DNA of 64,000 nucleotides from assembly GCF_033807715.1 (NCBI RefSeq), contig NC_084596.1:35984879-36048878 (forward strand), given 5' to 3'. Positions 39,701 through 50,643 of the stretch are shown in pieces; positions within the stretch are counted from its first letter, which is position 1, and every line of letters starts with the position of its first letter. The position numbers were made by a program, and so were the translations under genes. Under the pieces are notes generated by a model. That model was not told the origin of the DNA. It did not search any database and saw only the letters and a list, made by a program, of their open reading frames with translations. The DNA is from Cololabis saira. Lineage: Eukaryota > Chordata > Actinopteri > Beloniformes > Belonidae.

Positions 39701-39993
39701 ACAATCATTTCAGGGTAATAAGAATGGATCAGAGGGGAAGTCAAAGGAAAACCGCTGATGCAGTGAGGACAGGTCAGTTGCAAAAGCACTGACAGGTAGT
39801 GCCCTAACTTACTGTTTATCGGCCAACTGACCTCGGTGATGGAGGGGACACCCTGCGGGATTTCTCTGATCCCGAGGGAGCCGCACTCTACTGTGAGGCT
39901 GTAGCAGCGACATCCAGAGGGACAGCTCTGGGAGCACCGTGGCATAATGGCCAAGATAATCAGGATGTGCGTGGAGAACCACAAGAGGCCCAT
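32541..39993 (-). CDS. lrrc24: Leucine-rich repeat-containing protein 24, four coding exons
   Basis: The coding exons are 39993-39832, 38044-37766, 37041-36873 and 33787-32541. All introns are GT-AG; the phases are 0, 0 and 1, and the joined frame is open for 618 residues. Seen in the protein: a hydrophobic signal segment in the first 20 residues, an LRR N-cap with Cys20, 24, 28, 30 and 37, six LRRs (about 55-203), an LRR C-cap starting at ENPWRCDC (204-211) with further Cys238 and Cys259, an Ig domain (Cys283, Trp295, Cys386), a transmembrane helix at about 460-482, and a cytoplasmic tail with VNDYSDGP near 507 and the end VAYEIHC. From family knowledge, this domain order, the TFAQLEE motif and the terminal motif are those of vertebrate LRRC24, a plasma-membrane protein of the LRR-Ig group thought to act in cell-surface or synaptic contacts; its ligand is not known to me. 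It is longer than the mammalian protein (about 510 residues), partly through a glycine-rich insert in the Ig domain. Confidence 0.92.
34463..34654 (+). other. Unassigned coding-like frame in lrrc24 intron 3
   Basis: An open frame after TAA at 34462 ends at the TAA at 34657. It reads a charged helical segment (EQKDQKKESDLIAELKDSN) and then EEAVSRTNRNVAAALLANYC. It looks like the C-terminus of a real protein, perhaps a transposon accessory protein. I do not recognise the family, and no start or splice acceptor is convincing. Confidence 0.25.
35121..35600 (+). mobile_element. Tc1-like transposon relic, left part
   Basis: The text AAAAAAAGTTGGAACATGGGG, GGGTATAAAAGGAGAATGTT, GGGCAGAGGTTCACTT and GTACATAATATCATTATGAG follows a dispersed fish element that encodes a helix-turn-helix (the ...TVHNII-like box here reads near 35465-35490). 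It is truncated and full of changes. The clade call rests on the helix-turn-helix pattern. Confidence 0.5.
36025..36327 (+). pseudogene. Myb/SANT-like domain relic of Harbinger type
   Basis: Starting at ATG 36025 the frame reads NWRDELLSLRSEDAINRRMS, then NTLFEHLATTMTNRGFARSK and TQSENAENYTC. The spacing of W, LL, the I..M helix, the F..LA helix, RGF.RSK and Q matches the Myb/SANT-like DNA-binding domain of the accessory protein in PIF/Harbinger elements. A TATATATATAAGG box lies 60-70 bases upstream. No transposase gene is near. It lies antisense within lrrc24 intron 3. Confidence 0.5.
36873..37041 (-). CDS. lrrc24: lrrc24 coding exon 3: LRRs 5-6
   Basis: This exon of 169 bases encodes residues 148-203 plus the first base of codon 204. 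It begins CGGCTGCAG after the acceptor TCTTTGCAG and ends before the donor GTAGGT. The segment LQELHLQENSIELL matches the family closely. Phase 1 at the donor agrees with the AG that opens exon 4, restoring GAG (Glu204) at the start of ENPW. Confidence 0.92.
37136..37700. mobile_element. GC-rich inverted-repeat element in lrrc24 intron 2
   Basis: The left end reads GACTAAAGCTTGAGTTATGG then TTCTGCGTCAAA; the right end in reverse is GACTAAAGCCTGAATTATGG then TTCTGCGTCAAA. It is 565 bp and non-coding, with inverted ACGCCGT-type blocks and a 14-bp tandem array at its right side. A PIF/Harbinger-like MITE is likely, but I found no clear 3-bp target duplication. A related but shorter element is at 50295-50408. 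Confidence 0.75.
37557..37668. repeat. 14-bp tandem array (GGCGACGGCGTCAC)n
   Basis: About eight units of GGCGACGGCGTCAC; the first two have CACGACGGCGTCAC. Each unit contains the near-palindrome GACGGCGTC. The array is inside the MITE of lrrc24 intron 2. Confidence 0.95.
37766..38044 (-). CDS. lrrc24: lrrc24 coding exon 2: LRRs 1-4
   Basis: The exon has 93 codons (residues 55-147) and phase 0 at both ends. It starts after TTCCACACAG and ends CTGCAG before the donor GTTAG. It encodes four 24-residue repeats of the LxxLxLxxNxI type, including LHYLYLQNNSI and LRILYLAGNQI. The intron before it is 1787 bp (38045-39831) and the one after it is 724 bp (37042-37765). Confidence 0.92.
38045..39831. 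other. lrrc24 intron 1
   Basis: 1787 bp. It contains a short TCAGTCAGTTCAGTCAGTTC-type tandem at about 38382-38420. There is a possible box B-like GGTTTGAATCCCGG at about 39368, perhaps a SINE relic. No other feature was seen. Confidence 0.5.
39832..39993 (-). CDS. lrrc24: lrrc24 coding exon 1: signal peptide and LRR N-cap
   Basis: This exon encodes residues 1-54. The start chosen is the ATG at 39993, giving MGLLWF followed by a leucine/isoleucine-rich segment, which fits a signal peptide. The frame is open ten codons further upstream, but that extension begins with TTG. The N-cap pattern CPSGCRCY and then VECGSLGIREIP is typical of the LRR-Ig family. The exon ends in GAG followed by the donor GTCAGT at 39831-39826. 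A pyrimidine-rich tract and AG (40028-40027) lie just upstream, so this is probably the second exon, with 33 untranslated bases before the ATG. Confidence 0.9.
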
Positions 39994-41083
39994 GACGGCT
40001 CCACCGCGCGTCCTCAGAGACAATACCTAAAAGGAGAGAAGTTGGAAAGTGAGTATCAATCCCACTACTGGCTTGCTCAGCAACAAACACTCATTCTACG
40101 AAAACGTAGACTCGAAGTAGCTGCACATACGCCGAGTAAGCAGTTATTGTTAAATGGTAAAGGAGATTTGAATAAAAACAAGCGAACGTAAATGTATATC
40201 TTTTCATCCCTGGCTGATTACTATTCAACTGTGCCGATTCAGTGGAATTGCAGCAGCTTCTATTATGGGCTTCAATTAATTAAAGATGTGATAAAAGATG
40301 TGCAGGTTGCCTCAAGGACCTCTCTCTCTTGTCTACCTAATGCATGCACAAACACATTCACATTCACCCTGCGGTTCGGTCTCTACCTTGTCTTATAAAC
40401 ACACACTCACCTACAAATGTGCATCAAAGACAGGCTCAGTAATTAACCCTACGAGTTCAGAAAACACCTTTCCCCCCCTAGAAGCAAATCTCAAGAAGTA
40501 ACCAGCACTAATGATTTGCCCAAGACCATCAGCTTTGGCTGCTTGCTGCAGCCAGCAGCAATATCTTCCTTTGATACAAACCCATCACGGAGCAACTCAC
40601 CCATGCACTTTTTTTTATTTCTACACTGCCTGAGAGGGATATATTGTTCTGCCTGATTGCTCACATCAAAATAGCCTCACACCCCCTATACTATGCAGGC
40701 CAGCAGCCTTCACAATCGTTCGTCAGAAGCAGATCGCATGGCGATACGGCGCAATTGGAAATATAATGCATGTTGAAATGTCACACTGAGTTAGCTGACA
40801 GAGGGAAGATTTAGCGCGCCACCTGCCTATAGACGCTTCAGCCGGTGGAGAAGCACACATCTCAGTGATTCAGTCGGAACACGGGAAACTCACCCAGACA
40901 CATACCCGAGAGTGTTTACAGCTAATATTAATTACACAGATATGGGCCGGTCTCATGAAAAGGTGGCCTCCGTGCTTGAGATAAACTGCTACTGATAAAT
41001 GTTTAGTGTTTCAGCTGCTGTGTCAGGCTGATATCAAGCATGTCCTGTTTGTACAAGCCAAATTCCTTTTTTCTTTTTTTTTA

Positions 41084-41150
41084 AAGGGGAAAGTGTGTAA
41101 AATGTAACTAAAAACAGTATGCAGTGATTTGTAAATCTCATAAATGCATA
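41084..41150. repeat. Terminal fragment of a Tc1-like element
   Basis: GTGTAAAATGTAACTAAAAA and CAGTGATTTGTAAATCTCAT follow closely the terminal part of the dispersed element whose interior is represented at 35121. Only about 65 bases are present. Confidence 0.45.
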
Positions 41151-42630
41151 TTTTGTGCCTAGTTTTGATGCAGCGTTACCTGAGGGCGCAAAGATTGCAG
41201 GCATCCAGGACTGATTTGTGGCCACGTGCACAGAGATTTCTCCAGATGCTCTCAATCTTTTAATGATATATACTACAGATGGTGAAAAATTCAATATATT
41301 ATATATATATAGATAAAACTCATCACAGAACTGTTGCCAATTAAACTAATTAATAGATGTAAGGTGTTCCTGCAAGTGTCTCCGTTTAGTTTAATTTACT
41401 TTTCCTACCTTTTATTGCCCATCTCCTGCGTGACATGTTGCTGCCATCTTATTCGAATATAGTTTATATTTTCCAAAGCTGATACGTTTCCTAAGGTTAA
41501 ACTTTTGACGTTTTCTGTGTTCTGTTGTCAATAAAATATGAAGGATGTATTGATTTTTGACCAGTAATTTAAGGTCTAATGAAACACGATTTGCAGGATA
41601 ATTTTTTTTCTATGTTTTTTTTTCAGCAATAAAGCTCTAGAATGACTCTTTGAAGAGACTTAAATCATGACTACTCCCAACTATTAATTTCCCTTCGGGG
41701 ATTATGAAAGTATTTTTTATTTTGAACTTGAATTTGAATCCACCATTTATGTGACTGTGAAATAATTCCCAGTGCGGCTACACTGAAACTTCATCCAGCG
41801 AGCAAGAGCTGGATTTTAACATAGTGAGTTTGATTTAGAGAACACTTATGAGGATAGCCAGCCAGATTAATACAATGTGACCTACATAAGCTGTCCAATT
41901 ACTGTCTCTCATAAAACGAAAACGAAGAGCTTATTAGCGAAAGCATGCCATGTTCTCTCCAGAGCTCGCCAAGGCAGAATGGAGAAAATTCATATGTTCC
42001 TGTTGTTGGGAACAAAAAGCACAGAAATTGAATTTCGAATAAGGCCTTAGTTTGTCAATGAACTTTAGCAGTGATATGAGTTTTAAGTAGCAATGACTGT
42101 CTCCAAATGTGTCAGTAAATAACCAGAGAGGAAGACCATTCCCTGCCCTCAGCCAAGAATACACACGGAACACATCAGCAAAGCAAAGCCTGATATTTGA
42201 TGCACTGTTAGTGCAAAATGAATGCAAATCACATCCTGTCAGGTATGAAAAAGATTGTTTTGGTCTAGAAAACAAAATCATTTTACTGATAACCACGTGA
42301 TGTCAGCCTGATAGAACATCAGGGTAATTGATGCATGAAGAAGTAACGCTAGTGTTTTAGAAAAAAAGAAGGAAGGAAAGAACTTCATCATTCAAATACC
42401 GGTGCTCACAAGTGTTTTAGCGCACAGTATTGGTCCTAATGTTACACAAACAGCTTCCACTTGACTTTTTTGTCATGCTGATGTGGGATTTTAGATGTAA
42501 GAGGTCAATTTGTTCACTTCAGGCTGAATAATCCTCAGTGGAACATGCATAATCTCCACAATCAGATGCTTGTTAGTTAAGCTGCTCTCGGCTCTGATAA
42601 CATTTTAGTAGTCAGAGCTGCTTTGTCCAG

Positions 42631-42661
42631 CCCCCCCCCCCCCCCCCAAAAAAAAACAAAA
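42631..42661. repeat. Poly(C) run followed by A-rich run
   Basis: Seventeen C followed by A-runs separated by single C. It is a simple low-complexity sequence. Confidence 0.95.
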
Positions 42662-45112
42662 AAAAAACAAGGTCAGCAATGAACCTTTATTGACTGTGAA
42701 AATGAGTATGTTGTGTAATTAAAGCCTAATGTTGGGTATATAGATATAACTGTCGAGAGATGATGCCACAGGAAATGATATACCACCCATCGCACAAAGC
42801 TTTTTAGTATTCACCTCCAGCAGTTAATTCCTAACATGCATCTGCAGACATCTCTGCAAACATTATCTTGCACTTCCCTTCAGTTCAGCTTGGATTTGTT
42901 TATTTGGGCATCTCTGAAATTGCATTTGTCTCTTTTATTCTCGACCTTACTTTCAGAGCTCAAATAAATTGTACTCCACCATGCAAGCAATCGCTGGCAT
43001 GGCGTGCCAAACAGTCATAACACTAAAAAATGTACCGCATAAGTTGGGACTTTCCAGAAAAGGGTAGGTTTTGATGCGTTTGAGGTGCAACAGACAGCCG
43101 AAATGCTGGAGGCAGAAACTAAGTTGACATCCCTCTGCTGCCAATGGTGCAGGTCGACCTCATCTGTTGTTATGGTAACTCTTGTGATGAGGAAAGGTCT
43201 GCTTATGGGGCCCTAAGGCCAGGCATGGTTCCTGTGAGCTGCTGTTAGGCAAACAACTCTGCAGAAATTGGAGCCATCATTTCCCTGGGAAAATTGCTCA
43301 CAGGCACTTGATCTATCTGATGACCCAGAGCTAAATTGCAAATTCCCTTTTGGTCCAACTTTCCTTCTTTTTCCTCCCGCTCCAATATTTTGTTCTCCCT
43401 CTCTCTTTACTCTCCTGTTCCCTTCATGGTTTCTCTGAGAGCCTCAATCATTTTTCCTTCCTGAGCTCTGACCTCCCTCTTTTCTCATCTCCTGTCCTTC
43501 TGCTCTGACTGACAGGTGCTAAATCATTTGTCTTAGAGCATCCTTTTGTCCACAAATAGAGTGAGGCCAAGGCTCTAACCCAGCGCTGTGGCACTAACCC
43601 AAGAGTAACACACTGACTTTGAAAGATTGTCTCCACACACACAAAAGTGCGCACATACACTCACTCATACACATGCCGGGCACGGCTACAAAGTCGCAGT
43701 TGTGCACAAACCCCGGCCACCAACATTCAGGGACACACACACACACATACACAGGAAGACACACACAGATTCCTAAGTGCTTGCACATCCTGCCTACAAC
43801 TGGCAGCAGCCATTATCATTCACAGACACAAATCACATCAGACACAGGCGCACACATATTTCTGTGTCAGTAGTAAAGGCAGCTCTGCTCAGTTAATAAG
43901 TCTGCATTGATTTCTTTATTTTTCCACAACTGCTCGGTCCAGTTTGTCGACTGCAGCCATTGATTTTCACCGGTAGAGCAGATGGGAGCGGGGAGTATGA
44001 TTGGCATATGTGAATGTCTATGCTGAGGAAGAACAGCCTAAATGAGTGCATTTTTCTTGTTGCTGGAATACTTGACCTGTGTGTCTGTGTGTGTGTCTGT
44101 GTGCGTATGTGCTTTTTTCGGTGTGTGTCTCCAGCTCGATGTCAGACCGCCTCGAGCAGAATTGCCCTCCGAGCAGCAGCAGCACTCCGCCACTACTCCC
44201 AGAGGAACATTCAGTCTAAAAACCCTCCATCCGTCCCCTCTTACTCAGAAAAACGTGATGGATCTTTGCTTTTTAAGAGTTCGCACATGATAAACCGCTG
44301 CGAGGAATAGAGATAGTTGCTGGTAGTGTGAGCTGGCCAGCAAGAAAAGTTCAAACATATTGATTTAAATGTACAGAACATCAAACAAACCAGAGGCTGA
44401 TGAGATATTTGACAGGCTTGGGCTGTGTTATCAGTGAGTAAGAGCACAGTTACCCCTACTATAAGTGGAATTAAATAAATATATTTTTTGAAATGGACAT
44501 CCCTCTTCTCCACACACTCAACAAGTTCTCTTGTTAGAATTCCCGCCAGCCAATTTGATTTGCGGCTGATAATAGAGAACTAAAAGCACAATGGCAACTC
44601 TGCAGCAGCATAATCAATGTCCATGTTCCACAAAAGATTTAGTTTTCTGCCCTCATCATTCAGACATGGTGATTGCAACATCACATTGTGATTGCTCAAA
44701 GCTTAAAAGGAGATTTGAAGCCTCAATTGAGCATCGTGCTTTGTTTTTCCTTTCGCTCTGCTTCCATGCCTCTAAAGCCAGTGCTTTATCTGCAGGATGA
44801 CACATGAGCAACAGTGAAAAAGCTGAAAAGATGTGCAACTTCCACACATTATGAATTTATAAATCTTACAGCATTCACAAAGAAAACATATTTGTATATA
44901 GAAAATGAATTTGTTTGGTGGCAAAGACTCAACTTTTAAGTTAGTCATTCTGGCAGATCGTTTGACAGACGGAGACGAGACCATCTAAAATGATTTTCTA
45001 GCTGTTGTAACATTTTATAGCAAGCAAGACTTAAAACCACTATTGTAACATAAAGGACTTAAACGTAACTTTATTTAATTAGATAACATTTACACCAAAC
45101 ATATATACGATA

Positions 45113-45474
45113 TAGGGCTGGGCGATTTTGGACAAAAATAAAATCCCGATTTTTTTCTCTGAAAACCCGATTTTCGATTTCGATTTTTTTGGTAAAACTA
45201 CAAAAGACAATGGAATAAATTGTTTCAAATATTTTATCTTTATTTTTAAAGAAAAATAGCAAACAAATTTCCCTACTGGGAATGAAGTGCAATTGAAAGA
45301 TACTGTAAATCCTCCTTGAGTTTAGTAAAGTGACAACATTTACAATTTTCTTGACCAAACAAAGATGACTAAGCTGCAAAAAAGGAAAATCGATTTTCCG
45401 ATTTTCCTTTTTTAACATCGATTTTGATTAATAAATCCGATTTAGATTTAAAATCGATTAATCGCACAGCCCTA
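45113..45474. mobile_element. Non-autonomous hAT element with perfect 8-bp duplication
   Basis: The left end is TAGGGCTGGGCGATTTTGG; the right end in reverse is TAGGGCTGTGCGATTAATC. The octamer ATACGATA lies at 45105-45112 and 45475-45482. The interior is rich in CGATTTT motifs, which are inverted at the other side. It is 362 bp, with no transposase. Confidence 0.88.
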
Positions 45475-45482
45475 ATACGATA

Positions 45483-48400
45483 TAATCACACCTTTTTTGA
45501 ATGAAAGTGAACTTAATAAAATCACGTTTTAATAATGAGCCTTCAGGTTATGAAAACAGAGAGCCGCTTTAAGTTTGTGTTGTTGGAGTTTTTTTCTGCA
45601 AGTGAAAGGTCTGTATATCAGCGGTTTTGATGGCAAAACAAGAATAACAATCAATTCTTTAAAAAAATAGAAAAGTTGAGCCAAAGTTTTATGGTTTTAA
45701 TCACATTTTGTATAAATTCTTTTCGCAGTGTACTTGAGATGTCCTGGGAGTACACAAAAAGTTTTACAATCAACCATGCTTAGTTTAGTACAAAATTGTA
45801 ATTGATGTGAAATGAAGAAAAATCCCAGAAAATATCCTCAAAGAGAATATTTTTCACAAAGCAGTCAAGTATACATGCATTTGCAGCATCGCAATTTACA
45901 TGCAGTGCTTGCAAAACAGCGCAAGCCTTGATCTGATGGTGAAGTTTTGGAGAACTAGATGATAGAAGCAGCTGGTGAACTGTGACAATGTTTTAATGAC
46001 ATTTTCCAATTTGTGGCTCTTCGACATCTTCAACCATGTGGAAATAGAAATGTTGCCCACCTTTAAAAGAATGCTTTGACAAACAGTTGTTAAATGACTT
46101 ACTGGTAATAGGTTGGGAGAATTAAACTTCACTGAGTCTAAATCCAGTAAACTCAGTTTAGCAACAATAGCAGAAACGGGCTCGCCTGGCTGTGTCTAAG
46201 AGATGGTAAAGTTCTCCAACTCTCTGAGAAGCTTAGATAAACACTTTTCAAATTTCACTTAGAATTATTTCAATCTGCACAGCAAAACCAGTAAAGACGT
46301 ATTTTTAGGTTTAGGTGCAATGATTCAATGCAATATCATTACATTGAATGGGCCGGCACAAACAGACCTAGTTTCCCCATTTTTAGCTCTGATGGTACCT
46401 GATGATAAGCTGCCTTTTAATTATATACATTTGTCAGTCTTTCCTACCACTTGACAAGAAAGCAAATTGGGCCCCTTCTCAATGGTCAAACTGTTTACTT
46501 AAAGTGATAATTGATGAAACAGTAAAATGAACCAGCCAACATTTGTGTGTTTGCATGCATTATGTAAAAAATGACAGCAGTTTCACAGTCACGTCACCTT
46601 TTGAGTGTTGTTCCCTTCTCCAAGGGAACGCCTGTGTCAACTACATTTGTTTGACACTTTCTCTTCTGCTTTCTTATCACTTCTTGTGTCACACATTTTC
46701 ATTTTTTCTCTTTCTCTCTTTCTGTCATTCTAACAGTCAAGCTTGGTTGGTGCAATAGATCAGAGAAAATTTCATTCACAGAAGCTTCATCAGACAAGCA
46801 ACAGAATTGAAAAGACAGTGAATGCATGATAAAAATGGATAGTTTTTGAATCTTAGATTTTCTTTCGCTTCACTTTCACCTTTTTGCAAAAGTCTTTTTG
46901 TCTCCCGATACCAGTAAGTTACTGATGCATATACAGGTACACCCTCCACTCACATCTGACAGCTGCCCAGTTTAGCCATGTTTCTCCCTGTTCGGTGTAA
47001 ATGGGATCAGACAGATTGGTGGATGGGTTCAGAAGAGCCACATCATCTTCTACAGGAAAGAACATCAATCCCTTTCAATTTAACTTGTGGATCCAATTAA
47101 AAAAATGTGTTTAAAAAAAAAGAAAACATCCCTGAACTAATATGCAAACTAACAGCAACGTGTTCATGATCAGTTGCACTTGATTAATTGCCCGTTGAAC
47201 AGTTGTGGAAGTTTGCTGGTCTGGGGCATTCACGTGTATGTTAACACAATGCCAAGGAGGAAAGACGACAGCTATAACCCTAAAAAATCTTAATCTTAAT
47301 CTAGATTATTCATTAGTGAATAAAAAAAGACAGTTATCAATCTTCCCAGGAGTGGACATCGCTAAAAATTAACAAGAAAAAAAAAGAAACAACCCAAAGA
47401 ACTGCACCTGAGACTCAACAGATCTCAGTTAGAATGTTAAACCAGCAAAAAAAGACTTCTTTCATGCCATGAAAGACACATAAAAAGCAATTAAGACCCA
47501 CGAAAGTCAGGATGAAAGAGAAAATGAGTGTCGGAGTAAGAGACCAAGCAAGAGCTATATTGTACAGTGTTGTAAAAGTGACTTAACCTCTGAGTCTCTT
47601 GTGCACCCCACTGAGCTAAGAAAGCCTCATCCCTCTAAAAAGAAGAAGAAGAAGGAAAAAAAAGAACATGACAGAAAGGCTTAGGTTTGCAAAGTTGCTT
47701 CTGAACAAAGAACAAAGCTTCAGGAGGAATGCCATTTGGACAGATGAGTCCAGGGTTGTTTGGCCATAATACCATGAAAAAGAAATTAACTATCAAACAC
47801 AGTGGTGGAGCGGTGATGATTTAGGCTCTTATTGAGCTAATGAATCATGGCGTGTAGTAAGTTTTTAACACACCAGTTCACATTTTCCCCTTCGTACTTG
47901 TTTTAAGTCTATCTAAGGACTAGATGAATCTTCATTATGTACTGACACATGGAACCTTAAAAATGAAAGAGGGTGTACTTTCTTTCATATGATTGTATCT
48001 CCATTACTTGTAAAATAGTGTTGATAATCATGACTTATCACCCCCCCTGTATTATACTTCTGTAATATTGGGTGTGCTGCTGTGTATCCTGCAGTAGAAG
48101 TCAATGAAGCCTCATAAATTATGTCTCTTTTTTACCATGGAAGTGACAGCATCTGCTGACTCCAGGTGATGGATGCCACACGGATGTCAAATCACACTCA
48201 GGCACAGAGCATTGTGGTTATTTCTGCAGTTGTGCATAAAGACAACAAATAATAAAGCTGTAAAATAATCTTTTTCTCGCTCCCTCGACTTGTTTCCACA
48301 TTAATTTCTCATATCAGTCAATTTTTTGTCTGCCCATAGTAGATCCAGAATTGAGGCTGCTATGGATTTACATCCTATAGAGAGATTTCAGCCATTGTCT

Positions 48401-49995
48401 GGCAGACACTGGCCAATGAAAAATTAAAAATCCCTGCAGGCATAAGAAGTCAACTTGTCCATACAGATCTGTCAATGTGAGACAGATCCCCCGCCCTTGG
48501 AGTTAAACAAATGAGGTCTATCTAGTGGCCCACTGCTTGGCTCCACACTGCTTCCTCTGCAGAATAGCAATTAACTATAGGGATGTTCATTACAACTCTG
48601 ATATAAAGGGAAAAAGAAAAAAGAGCGATGCTGTCCATTCAGAAAGAGAAAACACGGTGACATCCTATAGGCAGACATAATATTTAATAGTAAGCAACTG
48701 CTAACTTAATCATAGCATATTGCTCCCAGCAACTCTGTGAGTGTCACTGTAATATCTCTGCCAGAATCCTATGGGGTTTGCTGTGCTCAGCATGGATCTT
48801 GTCAAGCACCAATCTCTCCATGACAACAATATCACCTATATATGCCAATGTGATTTAGTTATATAGGAGCTTTGTGATGAAATGTGTTCAATTTGTGGCT
48901 AGTAAATGTTCAAAAATCAATGTTGTAGCCATGCAGCATGATGGCTCAAGTTAAAGTTGGGGATGCTCACTTTGCTTTTCAAATTAATCACCAATCACAA
49001 TAATGTGAAAACAACATAAACAGGAAGCACATTAGACAAAACGAAATTACCTCAATGAGTCTAAATTTTGCCCCAGTTGTCAATATATTGGGTAAACTTT
49101 GCCAAACATAATGCAGTCTTATCCACACAGCACAGCCCGCAACTGTGAAAGTTCTATTATTCATCAAAGCTGCTGAACAGATGCTGGTTTATCTTCATGA
49201 AAGCTTTCTTTTGTAGGGCTTTTAAGCTTTATAATTCATTATCTAATCATATTCTGTTAATATTCAATTTATAAGGTACAGCAGCACAATCTAATGCAGT
49301 GCAATGCAACACTGTTGCACTCGTCACATTTAAAAAGCTTGTATTTTTCTCTTGTTTTTTTCCATTTCCGTACATAAGAATAATAGAGGGGATTAGGCAT
49401 CACTTAAGGGAGACCACTGCATGTGCATTGTGGGTATATATGCATCAACTGGCAGCAAATGTCAAGACAATAAATATCCACACAATGGTAAAATTGCACT
49501 TCACAGAGGCGTTTTCAAAATCTAATCCAGTCCATATCAAAAAGAGGAGGCTACACTAATCTAGTAATAACAGTCTATAATAAATCTATTTATCTGAACA
49601 CAAATGCTCATAACACTGTTCTCTTTACTATGGGCTGCAACATGCACAAGTTAATTGAACTATTGAAACAAGATGGTACAACGTTTCATTTTGGTAGAAG
49701 TCTTGAGTTTCAAAGGCGTTTCGTTTCACTTCATCCTCAATCCTGCCATTATTTCAGTCATCTGAAAGAAACAAAAACTGCCTCTTTTTTTTTCACTCCC
49801 ACTCAAATCACCCGAAGTCCCCTGCTATACGGACTGCTTTTAAAGCACTTCAAAATACATCATGAGAAAAACAGTCCGTTTTTCGCTTTGAGGGATTAAA
49901 ATGTATCAAATGCTGAATTGGGTCGCAGTGTTTGTAAAAGCGCCAGTCCTGACTGTCCCGAGAGCACTTTGTCTTCCCTTTTCCCCCGAAAACAA
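45483..49995. other. Unannotated AT-rich stretch
   Basis: No gene, RNA or repeat termini were supported. Around 48290-48440 the sequence is less repetitive and could be conserved noncoding DNA, but this cannot be judged from one genome. Confidence 0.35.
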
Positions 49996-50290
49996 ACCTA
50001 CCCGTTCTCTTGCGTGGACGGACTTTAATCTCCGCAGCAGCAGTCCTGCACACTTGCTCCAGCCACTTCGAAGGACGTTTATAATACACACAATGAATAG
50101 ATAAATAAATAAATAAATAAATAAGAACACAAGTCCCGCTTGAAACAACGGCAGGAGCTGCTGGCTCCGTGCTCTCTCGCTTCGCTCCTTATGGAGCCGC
50201 GGTTAAGAGTCCACAAAGGCTGAGCCGGAGAATCACAACTGGAGGCTGAAAGGAAACTGCGCGCATCTGCGTCGGCTCTGGCGAGGCTCG
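49996..50290 (-). promoter_or_regulatory. Candidate promoter and untranslated first exon, possibly of lrrc24
   Basis: This GC-richer, CpG-containing patch (densest at 50150-50290) lies in AT-rich surroundings about 10 kb upstream of lrrc24 coding exon 1. On the minus strand the segment ends ...GAGAACGG followed by GTAGGT (50001-49996), a good donor, and contains no long open frame. Coding exon 1 of lrrc24 has an acceptor 33 bases before its ATG, so an untranslated exon must lie upstream if that acceptor is used. The assignment to lrrc24 is inference from strand and distance only. Confidence 0.3.
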
Positions 50291-50294
50291 TCTC

Positions 50295-50408
50295 AAGCCT
50301 CAATTATGGTTCCCCGTTAAATCGACGCAGAGCCTACGCCGTAGGTTTACGGCGTAGACTACGCCGTAGGCTCTGCGTTGGTGTAACGCGGAACCATAAA
50401 TCAGCCTT
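50295..50408. mobile_element. Palindromic MITE related to the lrrc24-intron element
   Basis: The left end AAGCCTCAATTATGGTTCC is mirrored by AAGGCTGATTTATGGTTCC at the right. The core TACGCCGTAGG...CCTACGGCGTA is nearly a complete palindrome, with GACGCAGAGCCTACG near each arm. TTATGGTTC plus CGACGC are shared with the element at 37136-37700, so both belong to one family. Confidence 0.75.
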
Positions 50409-50610
50409 CCGACGCTGATATTGTTATGCAGCTTTGATTGGTCTCCTCCTTTTGCCTGCCTTCTTGGATGGATCCTCCAATAGTGACCCACTCCTCTAAT
50501 TATCCCTGCTTGAATGGACTCCATCCCCCTTTCTCTTTCTCTCTTTCTCTCTTTCTCTGTGTGCACGGGGTGCCAGGTCCTATACACTTTTCTATACATT
50601 TATTAACTTT

Positions 50611-50643
50611 TAACATATTAATTTCAATGCTTTCCTTGTAAAG
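50611..50643. repeat. Left copy of a 33-bp duplication around the L2
   Basis: TAACATATTAATTTCAATGC and TTTCCTTGTAAAG; the partner is at 51699-51731 with three differences. It is interpreted as the target-site duplication of the L2 insertion. Confidence 0.8.

Larger units (their letters stand above)
40030..45104. other. Upstream intergenic or 5' intron sequence
   Basis: If lrrc24 has an untranslated exon near 50 kb, this is intronic. Seen: a short end fragment of the Tc1-like element at 41084-41150 (GTGTAAAATGTAACTAAAAA and GATTTGTAAATC), a poly(C)-poly(A) run at 42631-42661, and CA-rich tracts at about 43635-43770. An octamer-like ATGCAAAT is at about 42222. No gene is supported. Confidence 0.4.

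Noticed and set aside
39577..40023. Extension of lrrc24 exon 1 to 40023 and read-through past 39832
   Set aside because: The upstream start is TTG, not ATG, and the read-through crosses a good donor; the spliced joint restores the LRR repeat.
44042..44310. Possible exon after GTGTCTCCAG with a Ser/Arg-rich frame to a stop
   Set aside because: The acceptor is plausible but two frames are equally open, no family is recognisable and no partner exon was found.
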